Positions 1-9,227 of a DNA stretch of 37,936 nucleotides are shown here, piece by piece. The notes under the pieces are model-generated. The model worked only from the letters and a program-made list of their open reading frames with translations, ran no database searches and was not told where the DNA came from. Source of the DNA: a virus. The position numbers and the translations under genes were made by a program. Location of the stretch: positions 31,185 through 69,120 of IMG/VR virus record IMGVR_UViG_3300001460_000023; one strand, 5' to 3'. Each line of letters starts with the position of its first letter. The first letter of the stretch is position 1.

Positions 1-140
1 CTTACATAGTTTTCACCTTCCACAATTTCAATTTTGTCTGTTGATCCTTTTGAAGACGATGGTAGTTTTTTAGCCAGTTCCTTATCCTGTTCTGCTAATG
101 ATTTACTTGTCTTGAACGCTGATCTGTCAAATTTTGCCAT
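1..140 (-). CDS. Partial protein, possible phage ssDNA-binding protein (N-terminus only)
   Basis: An open frame starts at the ATG at 140-138 and runs off the left edge, giving 46 residues that begin MAKFDRSAFKTSK. The visible part is charged and Ser/Lys-rich and ends with KIEIVEGENYV. Many phage gp32-like single-strand-binding proteins have a short charged N-terminus followed by a similar (E/K)-GxNxxR-type strand, so an SSB is my best guess, supported by the UvsY-like and polymerase genes just upstream. This is inference from a fragment; no zinc site or OB fold can be seen. It is the last gene of the replication module in this window, 67 bases after the previous stop. Confidence 0.4.
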   Translation of the reverse strand, partial: MAKFDRSAFKTSKSLAEQDKELAKKLPSSSKGSTDKIEIVEGENYV

Positions 141-207
141 AATAATAGCTGTTTTTATATATATAATTATTAATTGATTATCCTTGAGGACCATCCCCAA
201 AAATTTT

Positions 208-738
208 TTAGAATTTTTTTTCTGATCTTTTGATCATTACACTATTTATAGAACCCTCAAGTATTTCTCCCTGGAAGTCATCTGGAGTTAAATTGTCTGC
301 AAACTTATTTAACTTCATTTCCTTAGACTTAACTGCCCAATATAATGAGTCAATTTGCTCTGACTGTTTTTGAGACTTAAATAATTGCCTTTTGTGTGAC
401 TGGACCTCTGGATCTGTTATAACTGCATTGTCAACCTCTGCAATGGTAGGTTTCTTTGTCTTCTTACCATCATTTGTTGAAAGTCCCTCTCTGTAATACT
501 CTGACCTTTCTGCCTCCAGTATTTTAACTTTTAAGGCTTGCTCTCTGTATTCATTGTCTACATCTGCCTTAAGTAGACCAACCTTATTCATTAAGGTTGC
601 TATTGTTAATACCTCTCCTACCAGGTTGTCATAGTGTATCCTGGTCAAATCATCCATGTCAATCTCTGGATCAAATGGAGTACTTTTTAAATGGTAGATA
701 TTTTTACCTACCTCAATGAAATGAGTTTGCTTTTCCAT
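208..738 (-). CDS. UvsY-like recombination mediator candidate
   Basis: 176 residues, mostly predicted helical and strongly charged. The layout resembles T4 UvsY, which loads the UvsX recombinase onto gp32-coated single-stranded DNA: an N-terminal helix with a conserved Asn/Lys pattern (around LMNKVGLLKADVDNE), an EAERSEYYREG segment, then a dipeptide-rich linker, a DPEV motif, and a final helix ending LYWAVKSKEMKLNKF that resembles the UvsY AIKSRG-type C-terminal helix. It is somewhat longer than UvsY (137 residues). It sits between the DNA polymerase gene and a possible SSB gene, which fits a recombination/replication role. The similarity is by eye and remote; a general hypothetical protein is the alternative. 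ATG start, no Shine-Dalgarno. Confidence 0.45.
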   Translation of the reverse strand: MEKQTHFIEVGKNIYHLKSTPFDPEIDMDDLTRIHYDNLVGEVLTIATLMNKVGLLKADVDNEYREQALKVKILEAERSEYYREGLSTNDGKKTKKPTIAEVDNAVITDPEVQSHKRQLFKSQKQSEQIDSLYWAVKSKEMKLNKFADNLTPDDFQGEILEGSINSVMIKRSEKKF

Positions 739-817
739 AATATCTTGTAAATTTCTACTAATGTAACGCTTTTATTTTTAAATATAATAAATAAACTTAA
801 AAATTTAAGTTATTTAT

Positions 818-3800
818 TTAAAAAACATCAATTTTAGTACTATTGTTGGACTGTAAAACATTTACTTTTTTAAACCCATCAAACCTAACTGTTCCTGAAA
901 TTATCAATATACCCAATGTAGCACCCTCAACCATTTCTTTAAACTTATACCATTGCTTTGCCCATATTAACACATATATCTCCTCATCATTGCACTCTAA
1001 CAGTATAGAGGCAAACTCTTCTTTCTTTTTAGTTTTCCTTAGAACCAGATCCTTTATAGTACCTGCCTGAATAAATGACTTGTCCAAACTTTTTTCCAAC
1101 AACATGTTTTCTGGATGGTCATATAAAGATATTATACTACCTAACTTACTTCTAAGAATCATGGTATGAAAATCAAAATGTCCAAACTTTGAAACTTCTT
1201 TTTGTTTAAGTACCCAGAACCAGGCAAACTTTGCCTCAGTTGGTAGTTTAATTCTTGCATGATCTTTTATAGACTCAAGGTCATAATATCTACTTAAAAC
1301 TGCCCTCCTGTCAACTATAGAAACAACATTGCAAATTTTATCAAAACAACCTCCCAGGATTAAGTTTTCCATAACCCTTTTATTTACAGATCTTTTTTCA
1401 ATTCTATCACAAAAATTTTCTAATGATGTAAAGTCACCAAGGTCATTTCTTGAGTCTACAATTGCCTTTGTTGCTGTAACACCAACAAATGATATTTTGT
1501 TAATTGCCCAATATATCTCATTCACTCCTGGATCTGAAATAAACTCAGTGGATGACTTATTCACACATGGAGGAACAATTGATACCCCATTTTCTAATTT
1601 TGATAACTCTGATATATACCTTTGGATTTCATCTTGCTTTGCCCACTCAAACGCTGTGGTCCAAAATTCCAATGGATGGTTTACCTTCAACCACTGTGAC
1701 ATGCAGCCAGTTATTGAATAGGCTGCTGCATGGGACTTATTAAACCCATACCCTGCAAATGCCTCAAGTTTATTCCATATAACAATGGCATCTGACTCTC
1801 CACAACCCCTTTCCATGGCTCCCTCAACAAACTTGCTCTGGTACTCCCTGATCAACTTCATCTTTTTCTTTCCCATTGCTTTCCTGATGTCATCAGCAAC
1901 AACCAGGTCAAACCCACCCAAAACCTGGACTGCCTTCATAACCTGCTCCTGGTAAATATACAAACCATAGGTATCTTTGGTAACATCTTCCAACATATAG
2001 TCAAACTCTGGCTCCTTCACTCCAAATTTAAACTTTACATAATCATTGTGTGCCTGAGATTCCATGGCTCCTGGTCTATATAAAGAGATCATATCTATCA
2101 TCTCATTTATATTTGTGGGACAAACCTCCTGAGAATAACCAGTTAGACCTCTGGAACCAAAATGGAATACATCTGATGAATGACCCTTTTGAAATAAGTC
2201 ATACATATTTATGTCTTCAAGGTCCAGGCTGTCAAATGATAAGTCAATTCCTTTATTCTTTTTAACTTTATCAAATACACCCCTAAATTTATCTAATTGA
2301 GCAATACCCAGGATGTCCTCTTTTAAAAAACCTGCATCTTCTAAATAACCACCCTCCCACTCACTGACCAAAACTCCATCAATTATCTTAACTGGCATCC
2401 AGTTATATATATTTCTGTCCCTACCATACTGATCCTTTTTTGGAAGTATCAATGTAGCACATGCATGTACAGATTGGTTTCTGACATTTTTGAGAATAAT
2501 TGGAATAGTATCTATAATATGTGGATTATCATTTACAAACTTTTTTAATTGAGGTTTCTCCAATGCCTGCTTAAATATTTGAGTTATGTCAGTATCCATA
2601 CCAGGACCCAACTCCAACATGTTTGAAATGTAATTAAGTGCTTTGCCATCCAGGTGAAATTTTTTACCTATCTCCTGAAGTGCTGACTTTAGCTTAAAAG
2701 TACCATATGTACCAACTGAACAGACATACTCCAACCCATACTTTTGCTCCATATATCTCTTAACCTCATCTCTTCTCTCCCCCTCAAAATCAGTATCAAT
2801 ATCTGGAAGAGATGTCTGAACCCTACCCTCATTTAGGAATCTTTCAAATAACAAACCATATTCAATTGGATCAACTCCTGTTACATCTAATAAGTATGAA
2901 ACTAAACATCCTGCTGCAGAACCTCTACCTATGCCTGTCAGTATATTTTTAGACTTACACCACTCAACAATGTCCCATAGGATCAAAAAATAATCAATTA
3001 CTCCACCCTTTGAGATAACCTCAATTTCGTTACCTAATCTATCCCAGTAGTCATCTTTATTGGACAAACCCTTCCTTTCCATGCCCTCCTCTAATAACCT
3101 TAAGAACAACTCATCATTTGACTCTTTGCCATCATGCTCAAATAAGGGAAGATGTCTGGCTCCTGTTTCTATCTCAAACTCAGCATTGTCAGAGATCCAC
3201 ATGGATGAGTCAATGCCAGTATAAAAAATATCAAAAAGTCTTTCATCCTCCTCTCCAAATAAATTTGCCCACTGCATAAATACTTCATCCAGGGACTTCA
3301 TGTGCTGATCCTTTGACTGACTCTGGAACTTTACTCCTCCAATGGTATTAAGTATCTTTTTTACATGTGAGTACTCCTGGTCAAGGTAAAATGCATCATT
3401 TATAAGTATTGGATCTATATGTTCTGTAAAATTGTCTATATAATTTTTTAATGATAATAGCCTGGCTTTGTCCTTTTCATAACCCTTAAACTTAGTGGTA
3501 TCAAATTGGTAAAAAACTTTATCAAATGATCCTTTAATAAGTTTAACTCTGTCACTGCTCAAATATGTATCTGGTCCAAAAACAAAAACCAATCCTTTGC
3601 TATACTCAGTAAGTTCACTTTCTGATATTTTCTTATTGGTTTCATTGTCAACATTTATAATCTTGTTTATATACAGTAAATTAAACCAACCCTCTTCACT
3701 CAGTACATATAGCTTTGCATTGTACTGGTAAAAAGAGTCATCCTCTACAGATATACTTTCTCCAAGAATAAAATCAATTCCTGCACCCTTACACTCCTGT

Positions 3801-4258
3801 TGAAAAGGAAGTGTGCCTGCCAGGGTATTGTGCTCACATATACCCAGTGAATTAAAGCCATTAAATTTTGCCTTTTTAATCCAGTCACTATACTCTCCTG
3901 ATCCATTACATATCTCATACCTACCCCTTAATCCTAAAAAAGAAAAGTCAACCTCTCCAAGTTCAGACTTCCTGGCACCTATATATTTAAGTAAATTAAA
4001 ATCTGGACTTTCAAATTTTTCTATGGAGGTATAGTAAAAATTATTACCAAACTTAAAACAGAAATTTTTACAGTTTATTTTAGAAACAAATTGAAATTCA
4101 CTATTAGTTACATTAAGGTTGAAGTCACCTGTTATAACCCTATCTCCAGGATCTAAAAAATAAAACTGATCCTCTCCTATAGTAAACAGCCTATCATCAA
4201 GAAAATTTGCGTTTAGTCCATTGTTGTCTATCCACTGGTGAAGTAGTTGTGTATTCAT
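818..4258 (-). CDS. dnaE: DNA polymerase III alpha subunit (DnaE/C-family replicative polymerase)
   Basis: 1146 residues. Family-C polymerase that would copy the phage genome at the fork. An N-terminal extension of about 100 residues precedes a PHP-like domain (about 105-290) in which the usual HxH metal motif reads LGLRGRYE, so the domain is probably catalytically dead; GICEHNTLAG (139-148) marks the next PHP strand. The palm carries GIGRGSAAG (442-450) and the catalytic PDIDTDF (485-491, Asp486/488/490), with a third likely Asp at 648 in KEDILG. The fingers include YQEQVM (769-774) and GYGFNKSHAAAYS (836-848). The last 110 residues look like an OB fold. No proofreading domain is fused; a DnaQ-type gene lies at 9228-9863. 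It follows a 75-base gap with a promoter candidate. Confidence 0.95.
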   Translation of the reverse strand: MNTQLLHQWIDNNGLNANFLDDRLFTIGEDQFYFLDPGDRVITGDFNLNVTNSEFQFVSKINCKNFCFKFGNNFYYTSIEKFESPDFNLLKYIGARKSELGEVDFSFLGLRGRYEICNGSGEYSDWIKKAKFNGFNSLGICEHNTLAGTLPFQQECKGAGIDFILGESISVEDDSFYQYNAKLYVLSEEGWFNLLYINKIINVDNETNKKISESELTEYSKGLVFVFGPDTYLSSDRVKLIKGSFDKVFYQFDTTKFKGYEKDKARLLSLKNYIDNFTEHIDPILINDAFYLDQEYSHVKKILNTIGGVKFQSQSKDQHMKSLDEVFMQWANLFGEEDERLFDIFYTGIDSSMWISDNAEFEIETGARHLPLFEHDGKESNDELFLRLLEEGMERKGLSNKDDYWDRLGNEIEVISKGGVIDYFLILWDIVEWCKSKNILTGIGRGSAAGCLVSYLLDVTGVDPIEYGLLFERFLNEGRVQTSLPDIDTDFEGERRDEVKRYMEQKYGLEYVCSVGTYGTFKLKSALQEIGKKFHLDGKALNYISNMLELGPGMDTDITQIFKQALEKPQLKKFVNDNPHIIDTIPIILKNVRNQSVHACATLILPKKDQYGRDRNIYNWMPVKIIDGVLVSEWEGGYLEDAGFLKEDILGIAQLDKFRGVFDKVKKNKGIDLSFDSLDLEDINMYDLFQKGHSSDVFHFGSRGLTGYSQEVCPTNINEMIDMISLYRPGAMESQAHNDYVKFKFGVKEPEFDYMLEDVTKDTYGLYIYQEQVMKAVQVLGGFDLVVADDIRKAMGKKKMKLIREYQSKFVEGAMERGCGESDAIVIWNKLEAFAGYGFNKSHAAAYSITGCMSQWLKVNHPLEFWTTAFEWAKQDEIQRYISELSKLENGVSIVPPCVNKSSTEFISDPGVNEIYWAINKISFVGVTATKAIVDSRNDLGDFTSLENFCDRIEKRSVNKRVMENLILGGCFDKICNVVSIVDRRAVLSRYYDLESIKDHARIKLPTEAKFAWFWVLKQKEVSKFGHFDFHTMILRSKLGSIISLYDHPENMLLEKSLDKSFIQAGTIKDLVLRKTKKKEEFASILLECNDEEIYVLIWAKQWYKFKEMVEGATLGILIISGTVRFDGFKKVNVLQSNNSTKIDVF

Positions 4259-4290
4259 TAATGTTTAAGTTTGTGGTAAAAAATATCTTA

Positions 4291-4320
4291 CAAATATAAG
4301 ATTTATATCTGTAAGTAAAA
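4291..4320 (-). promoter_or_regulatory. Candidate Bacteroidota-type promoter before the polymerase gene
   Basis: On the minus strand TATATTTG (4298-4291) matches the Bacteroidota -7 consensus TAnnTTTG exactly. TTTT lies 18 bases upstream at 4320-4317, an imperfect match to the -33 TTTG. The polymerase ATG is 32 bases downstream. The -7 element overlaps a small hairpin (ATCTTA/TAAGAT, loop TATTTG) followed by TTTTTT, so a weak terminator for the gene upstream is an alternative reading. Confidence 0.35.
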
Positions 4321-4333
4321 ACTTTAAATGTGA

Positions 4334-4813
4334 CTAAACTACCCTTGAGGCTGACTCCATCTTAAATTGCCTGGTCTCAGAGTCTCCTTTTATTTTAATG
4401 TGAACAATGGAGTTATCCCTGTCTATTGAGGATAGTTTTCCCACCTTTATCTCTCCATTTTCATTAACCTTAAAGTCAGTGCCACTCCAATAATAATAGT
4501 GAAAATCCCTTTCATAAAACTCCTCCTTATTGTCTGCATCTTTATAGTGAAAGTCAGGATAACCTATATCACCATAAACGCTTTTATAAAATGACAATCT
4601 TACCAGGTCATTTGTAAAAAGGGAAGGAAGTCCATCTTTCATGCAAATATTTTGGATCTTATCTTTTTTTCCCTCCAGGACCCTTAGTAAATAATCCCTG
4701 TCTTTCTTTTTTGGATAAATTTTCTTTCTTAACTCAGCAACCACATACTCTGTTTGCAATACATCCAGGTACTCAAGTCTTGATAGCCTGCCTGTCTTTT
4801 TTCCATTTGTCAT
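4334..4813 (-). CDS. Unknown protein in replication cluster
   Basis: 159 residues, not recognised. The N-terminal half is basic (KKIYPKKKDRDY, EGKKDK) and likely helical; the C-terminal half is rich in Tyr, Phe and Asp and looks like beta strands (around residues 95-155), ending in an alternating hydrophobic stretch. No Cys/His cluster, no nucleotide-binding loop, no membrane segment or signal peptide. It lies between the primase and polymerase genes, so a replication accessory role (for example a polymerase- or primase-associated factor) is possible by position alone. ATG start; 37 bases separate it from the primase stop codon, and 75 bases with a promoter candidate follow it. Confidence 0.65.
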   Translation of the reverse strand: MTNGKKTGRLSRLEYLDVLQTEYVVAELRKKIYPKKKDRDYLLRVLEGKKDKIQNICMKDGLPSLFTNDLVRLSFYKSVYGDIGYPDFHYKDADNKEEFYERDFHYYYWSGTDFKVNENGEIKVGKLSSIDRDNSIVHIKIKGDSETRQFKMESASRVV

Positions 4814-4850
4814 CCCAATCCTTATTTATTGTATTTGTTAAAAATAATAA

Positions 4851-5879
4851 TTATAAGTCTCTTTTTTGAATTTTACTTTGGGAAAATTGTACAGGGGACT
4901 TATAATTAATTAAACTGTCCAATATTTCCTCCTGAGTCATGTCTCCTGGGTCCTTGTCTTCAGGACATGAACACACACCTATTTTATCAAATGTAAACTC
5001 CAGGTCCAGTCCATATTTTGAACTGCTGTCAACTGCATCTGGATCATACATTATCATTATAGTTTTCACACCTCTATCCTTGGCTGCATCAACTTGCTCT
5101 GGACTAAATTTTTTACCCCAAGTGCAACACACAACCAAACCCAAATCACTTATAAGACTCCCCATTTGAATCTCAATGTTTATCTTATCAAAAAGTCCCT
5201 CAACTATGATTATACCTTTATGTATTCCTGGGAAATGGTCCTCTATGCCATAAAGTATTTTACTGAAGTCAGTATCTGCTGAGTTTATATACCTCAATAC
5301 AAGAGGAGTCTTGGTGCCATTTTTACTATTTTTTGACTTAATATTTTTATTTAGAATATCAATTTCAGACTTTTCCTTTAAACTCCTGGATACATAGCCT
5401 CTGGACTCTCCTGCCACTACTATTTTAAATACTATATAGTCCTTAAATTTTTTAGTTAGCTTTGTTATTCCAATTGGATACTTTTTAAACTGGGCATCAG
5501 TAAAGCCTCTACCCTTTAAATAATCATGACTCTCTATTCTCCTCCAACCTGCAGGAGGTGAAATTTTTGGCAACTCCTCATACTCTTCACTGTCTAACTC
5601 CATAAATGGATTTGTGATATTTTCAAAAACATCTGTTTCCTTCCAACCATCTTTGTCCTTTATTAGATCAGTTCTGTCAAGAAATGCAAGTAACTTAAAT
5701 ATATTGCCAGACTCACCACAATGCTTTCCCCTAAAACACCCATAAAGGTGATTCTCTTCCAGGGAGATCCCAAACTCATCCTCACCACACCAGGGACATG
5801 TACCATAAAGATTCTTACCTTTATGATCAGGTTGACAATTGTCAATCAGTGACTCTATTATTTCCTGTGAAAACTTCAA
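4851..5879 (-). CDS. DnaG-type DNA primase (CHC2 zinc finger plus Toprim)
   Basis: 342 residues. It would synthesise RNA primers for the phage fork. The N-terminus has a CHC2-type zinc finger: CPWC (Cys28, Cys31), then GCFRGKHC (Cys48, Cys54), followed by GNIFKLL as in DnaG. The Toprim core is visible as IIIVEGLFDK (Glu227) and IMIMYDPDAVD (Asp279, Asp281), with DKDPGDMTQEE (310-317) after it. No helicase domain is fused; the helicase gene is immediately upstream. The start codon is TTG at 5879-5877. An in-frame TAG sits directly before it and the next Met is residue 93, beyond the zinc finger, so TTG is nearly forced. Only 7 bases separate it from the helicase stop. Shorter than bacterial DnaG (about 600), as is usual in phages. 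Confidence 0.9.
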   Translation of the reverse strand: MKFSQEIIESLIDNCQPDHKGKNLYGTCPWCGEDEFGISLEENHLYGCFRGKHCGESGNIFKLLAFLDRTDLIKDKDGWKETDVFENITNPFMELDSEEYEELPKISPPAGWRRIESHDYLKGRGFTDAQFKKYPIGITKLTKKFKDYIVFKIVVAGESRGYVSRSLKEKSEIDILNKNIKSKNSKNGTKTPLVLRYINSADTDFSKILYGIEDHFPGIHKGIIIVEGLFDKINIEIQMGSLISDLGLVVCCTWGKKFSPEQVDAAKDRGVKTIMIMYDPDAVDSSSKYGLDLEFTFDKIGVCSCPEDKDPGDMTQEEILDSLINYKSPVQFSQSKIQKRDL

Positions 5880-5886
5880 CTATAAA

Positions 5887-7233
5887 TTATTTAGGTTTAT
5901 AAAACTCCTTTGTTGTTTTTAGCCTGTCATAAAATTTCTCATAGTCATAGTTTTGATATATATGAATTAACTGACCAGATTTATATTTTCTGATCTTATC
6001 CATATACAATCTCATTATGCCTTTCTTCTTTTCATCTGGAGTCTGGTTCATTGTAATAAAAAATGAAAATGGGTCCACCAGGTTCTTACCTTGAGATGTA
6101 TTGAATCTTGTCATGTAGTACTCTGGTTTATCAAGTAGTGACTGATCAATACCATGTGCCTGGGTACAGGTTACTATCCTGGTATCAAACTCAACTGCAA
6201 TGTTTTTCATTTTTTGTGCTATTGCCTCTCTCCTGGCTTTTTCCTGCTCAACCTTATATGACCTACCATCTCCAGGATCTAATTTTTCCAAATAATCTAT
6301 TAAAACCAAGTCAATTTTACCATTTGTCTTTTCCAACTCGATTATTGACTCTCTTACATCTGACATGGATGCAGTTCCAAACTGCTCATATGCCTCAACA
6401 TATATTTCACCACCCAAATGCTTAAGGTTACTTATTGTTTTGTCTATCCTTACCTTTTGTATGTCAGTAACTGCACCCTCTTCTAAAGAATGCAATAGTA
6501 CTCCAGACCAGGTTGCATCATATAAGTCCAGTGCCTCACTTTTGGTTCCCTCTGCCTGGAAATGTGCAACCCTATACCCTAATCTGGCTGCATTAACTCC
6601 TATCCATTTTAATACTTTTGATTTACCAACTCCAGACTGTGACAATAAACATGCAATATCACCTGCAGATATGCCTCCCCTGGTTCTATAGTCCAACTCA
6701 TCAATTCCAAACGGAATCCTAAAATTATTTACATTTGCTGACTCATCTCTTGGAACCCTGGAGATCATCCTTTTCTCAAAGTCTCCAAACACCTTATCAA
6801 AGTAATGTGATTTAATTGAAAACCCTGTAAGGTCCTCTGCAAACTCTTCCATGGCTTTATAAGCCTTATCCTCCTCACCAGAGGAAAAGATCTGGTACAA
6901 CTCATCATATGCTGTTCTAAACTTAGCATTTTTGATGTACTTCTCCAACTGATCTATTAAAGGATCTCTTTCTGGCATTCCAACATCTTTCATGTTTGAA
7001 AGAAGGTTGAGCACCTCTGCACTGTCAGCAAACATCTGACCCAATATTCCTATTGTTGGAAGTGCTGTATGTACCTTATAATGGTTCTGGATACCTTGCC
7101 AAAGTGACTTATAGTGCTTACTTGGCAAATATGTTGGCTTTAAGTGAGCAATTCCTGTCTCCAGGACAGAACTACTTGCCAAACAACTTTTGAAAAACTC
7201 CAATAAGAAGTCTTCATTTAACAATCTTGACAT
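5887..7233 (-). CDS. DnaB-type replicative DNA helicase
   Basis: 448 residues. Hexameric 5'-3' helicase expected to unwind the fork and stimulate the adjacent primase. Residues 1-110 are a helical DnaB N-terminal-like domain; the RecA core starts near residue 175 (PFGIDELDYRTRGG). Walker A is SQSGVGKSK (198-206, Lys204), followed by VAHFQAEGTKSE (222-233), the position of the catalytic Glu motif. Walker B is IDLVLIDYLEKL (307-318, Asp313), and TRIVTCTQAHG (351-361) is the following sensor strand with its polar Gln. Length is close to bacterial DnaB (about 470). ATG start, preceded by AAAAAAGATTGTAA with no Shine-Dalgarno sequence. It lies between the terminase and primase genes in the same operon. 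Confidence 0.93.
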   Translation of the reverse strand: MSRLLNEDFLLEFFKSCLASSSVLETGIAHLKPTYLPSKHYKSLWQGIQNHYKVHTALPTIGILGQMFADSAEVLNLLSNMKDVGMPERDPLIDQLEKYIKNAKFRTAYDELYQIFSSGEEDKAYKAMEEFAEDLTGFSIKSHYFDKVFGDFEKRMISRVPRDESANVNNFRIPFGIDELDYRTRGGISAGDIACLLSQSGVGKSKVLKWIGVNAARLGYRVAHFQAEGTKSEALDLYDATWSGVLLHSLEEGAVTDIQKVRIDKTISNLKHLGGEIYVEAYEQFGTASMSDVRESIIELEKTNGKIDLVLIDYLEKLDPGDGRSYKVEQEKARREAIAQKMKNIAVEFDTRIVTCTQAHGIDQSLLDKPEYYMTRFNTSQGKNLVDPFSFFITMNQTPDEKKKGIMRLYMDKIRKYKSGQLIHIYQNYDYEKFYDRLKTTKEFYKPK

Positions 7234-7271
7234 TTACAATCTTTTTTCAATTTTGGTAAAAATATATTTTT

Positions 7272-8924
7272 TTAAAGGAATGACCAATTAAAAGATCCAA
7301 TTTTTGTAGCTTTTATTGCAATCCACAAACTCATTGGACAGTCATCATGTGCTCCAACACCCTGGATCTTACCCTTACTGTCATCCCATGTAAAAGTAGA
7401 CAGTTCCTGTACCAGGATGTCTGTAAGATCCTCACTCATCTTGTTACCTCTTGGTATATGAATCCTTCCTTGTTCAAATAATGCTGCTAAGTTTGGAATA
7501 CCCTGGTGAAGATCATATTTGTTTTTTGATGAGGTTGTTTGCCCCTGGGCAGGAACACCTTGATCATTTAACATTTGGACAAATATTTTCTGCATACCAT
7601 TATCCTCAACCAACAATACATCTGGCTTGAAGTCCTGGTACATTTTTTTAATTGCCCCAACTTGCTCATCATATGTGGCACCCTGCCTTCTCCAAATGTC
7701 CAGGATGTGATAGTGGTCCCTCTCATCCAAACCTACTGCTGTGAATACTGAAAAGTCAGCACCAATATTTGCTGATATAGCAAAATCACAACCTATAACA
7801 ACCTTCTTAAATTTTTCTCTGGAAGAGTGTATGTTTTTAATTATACTGGTATTGTGATTAAAACATTCTTTAATCACTGGGTATGGAAATAATGATGATG
7901 CTGTAGAAATGGGTCTAACCAGTATCTCTCTTGAGAAAACAACACTTCCATACATTTGTCTTTTTTCCAACAAAGATTCAAATGAGTGCCTTTCCTGCCA
8001 TAGTGCCCTACCGTTTGGAAATATTCCTGGATACTCAAACATCCTGAACAGACTTGACTTTTTCAACTCAGCATATAGATCATCTTTTCTGAATGGAGTA
8101 CCTACAACCACAATTTGACCTCCTGGTTCCAGTAAGTTCATTGTTACTGAGAAAAAATGATCTATGTACTTTTTGTTTTGCTCCATTGAGTAAAGGACCT
8201 GATCATTAAGGTAGTCATCACATATTATGTAATTTGGATGAAAACCCCTCATCTTACTACCAACTGACTTTGCAGAAAGAATGGCACCATTTTTACACTT
8301 TATGCCCTCTGCTGCCCATCCATCACTTCTTTTATCTGGCATGAGTACTGACCTAAGAATATCATTCTCCTCTATCTCTTCCTTTACCTTTCCCAAAAGG
8401 TGATTTGCAAGTTTGTATTCATTGGTTATGATCATACCTTCTTTACAAAAAGCCAGGTCCTTTGGTGCCTTTTTAAGGGAAGTGTTTTTCATGTACCTGT
8501 ACATTTTCCAGAGAGGAAATACTTTTGAAAAGTAGAAAGACTTACCATGACCCCTGGCTGCCTCTATTCCAAGATGAGGATATATTTGTGCCAGGTTCCC
8601 CCACTCTAAATGATGCCAGTTAATATCAAAGTCTGGCATTGTTGCAAGAATAAAATAACTCAAACTTGCTTTTCTTAAGGTATCCTCCAAAACCTCAACC
8701 AGTGGATCAAGACTTTCTATTTTTGATGGATCCACTCTCCTGTTTGGCATATTCAAAATAGAATGTGCCTCCTCAAACATTATCTTAAGTATTCTATCAA
8801 CATCAGCCTCATCACCAGACATCAATATCTTCATGGCATGTTCATCCATGTTTGATATTATGTCCTCATTAAATGATATTATGTCCTCTGCCTGCTTTAC
8901 TGTGTACTTATCACTTAGCAACAT
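7272..8924 (-). CDS. terL: Terminase large subunit (packaging ATPase/nuclease)
   Basis: 550 residues. Motor and nuclease that cut concatemers and pump DNA into the prohead. The N-terminal ATPase has Walker A AARGHGKSF (122-130, Lys128), Walker B NYIICDDY (231-238) and a coupling-like motif IVVVGTPFRKDD (271-282). The C-terminal RNase H-like nuclease shows VIGCDFA (377-382, Asp380), GADFSV (388-393, Asp390), LLVEDNG (437-443) and GAHDDCP (524-530, Asp527/528), the expected acidic cluster. Length is typical for TerL. It overlaps the preceding small gene by 14 bases. Unusually, it lies among replication genes and not beside head genes. No intein or frameshift is visible. Confidence 0.93.
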   Translation of the reverse strand: MLLSDKYTVKQAEDIISFNEDIISNMDEHAMKILMSGDEADVDRILKIMFEEAHSILNMPNRRVDPSKIESLDPLVEVLEDTLRKASLSYFILATMPDFDINWHHLEWGNLAQIYPHLGIEAARGHGKSFYFSKVFPLWKMYRYMKNTSLKKAPKDLAFCKEGMIITNEYKLANHLLGKVKEEIEENDILRSVLMPDKRSDGWAAEGIKCKNGAILSAKSVGSKMRGFHPNYIICDDYLNDQVLYSMEQNKKYIDHFFSVTMNLLEPGGQIVVVGTPFRKDDLYAELKKSSLFRMFEYPGIFPNGRALWQERHSFESLLEKRQMYGSVVFSREILVRPISTASSLFPYPVIKECFNHNTSIIKNIHSSREKFKKVVIGCDFAISANIGADFSVFTAVGLDERDHYHILDIWRRQGATYDEQVGAIKKMYQDFKPDVLLVEDNGMQKIFVQMLNDQGVPAQGQTTSSKNKYDLHQGIPNLAALFEQGRIHIPRGNKMSEDLTDILVQELSTFTWDDSKGKIQGVGAHDDCPMSLWIAIKATKIGSFNWSFL

Positions 8925-9225
8925 CCTCTTCCTTATCTTGTTCTATTTGTTTAAAAACTTTTTCTATCTCAGCCATTGAAACCCTATACCTTTCTATACC
9001 CTTAATAGTTTTTGACCTGATAAACTTACACAAAAATAAAATTCTTACAATGTATATTAACTTTTCAGTGGAGTCATTTTTGAAAACACCACTCAACTGA
9101 TTAAATGTAAACCACTCTCTGCCAAACACACCTCTCATTTGCCTTACTATCTCCAGGACTGTCTCCTGGTTCTCTTTCTTTTTGAAAAACTCTGTCAGTT
9201 CATCATTTCTTAAGTCCTCTTTCAT
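8911..9225 (-). CDS. Small winged-helix-like protein, candidate terminase small subunit
   Basis: 104 residues, charged at both ends. The middle (about 35-85) reads as helices followed by a beta hairpin (EWFTFNQLSGVF, then FIRSKTIKGIERYRVS), a plausible winged-helix DNA-binding fold. Its stop overlaps the TerL start by 14 bases, suggesting translational coupling, and small terminases commonly precede TerL. However, T4-type small subunits are longer and coiled-coil rich, so a transcription regulator is an equally fair alternative. I see no sequence motif that settles it. Confidence 0.6.
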   Translation of the reverse strand: MKEDLRNDELTEFFKKKENQETVLEIVRQMRGVFGREWFTFNQLSGVFKNDSTEKLIYIVRILFLCKFIRSKTIKGIERYRVSMAEIEKVFKQIEQDKEEDVAK

Positions 9226-9227
9226 AA

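Noticed and set aside
794-811. Inverted repeat AACTTAAA/TTTAAGTT just after the polymerase stop
   Set aside because: It is purely A/T with a 2-base centre and no clean T-tract; too weak to call a terminator.
7272-8924. Intein or split TerL
   Set aside because: All ATPase and nuclease motifs are in one uninterrupted frame of normal length.
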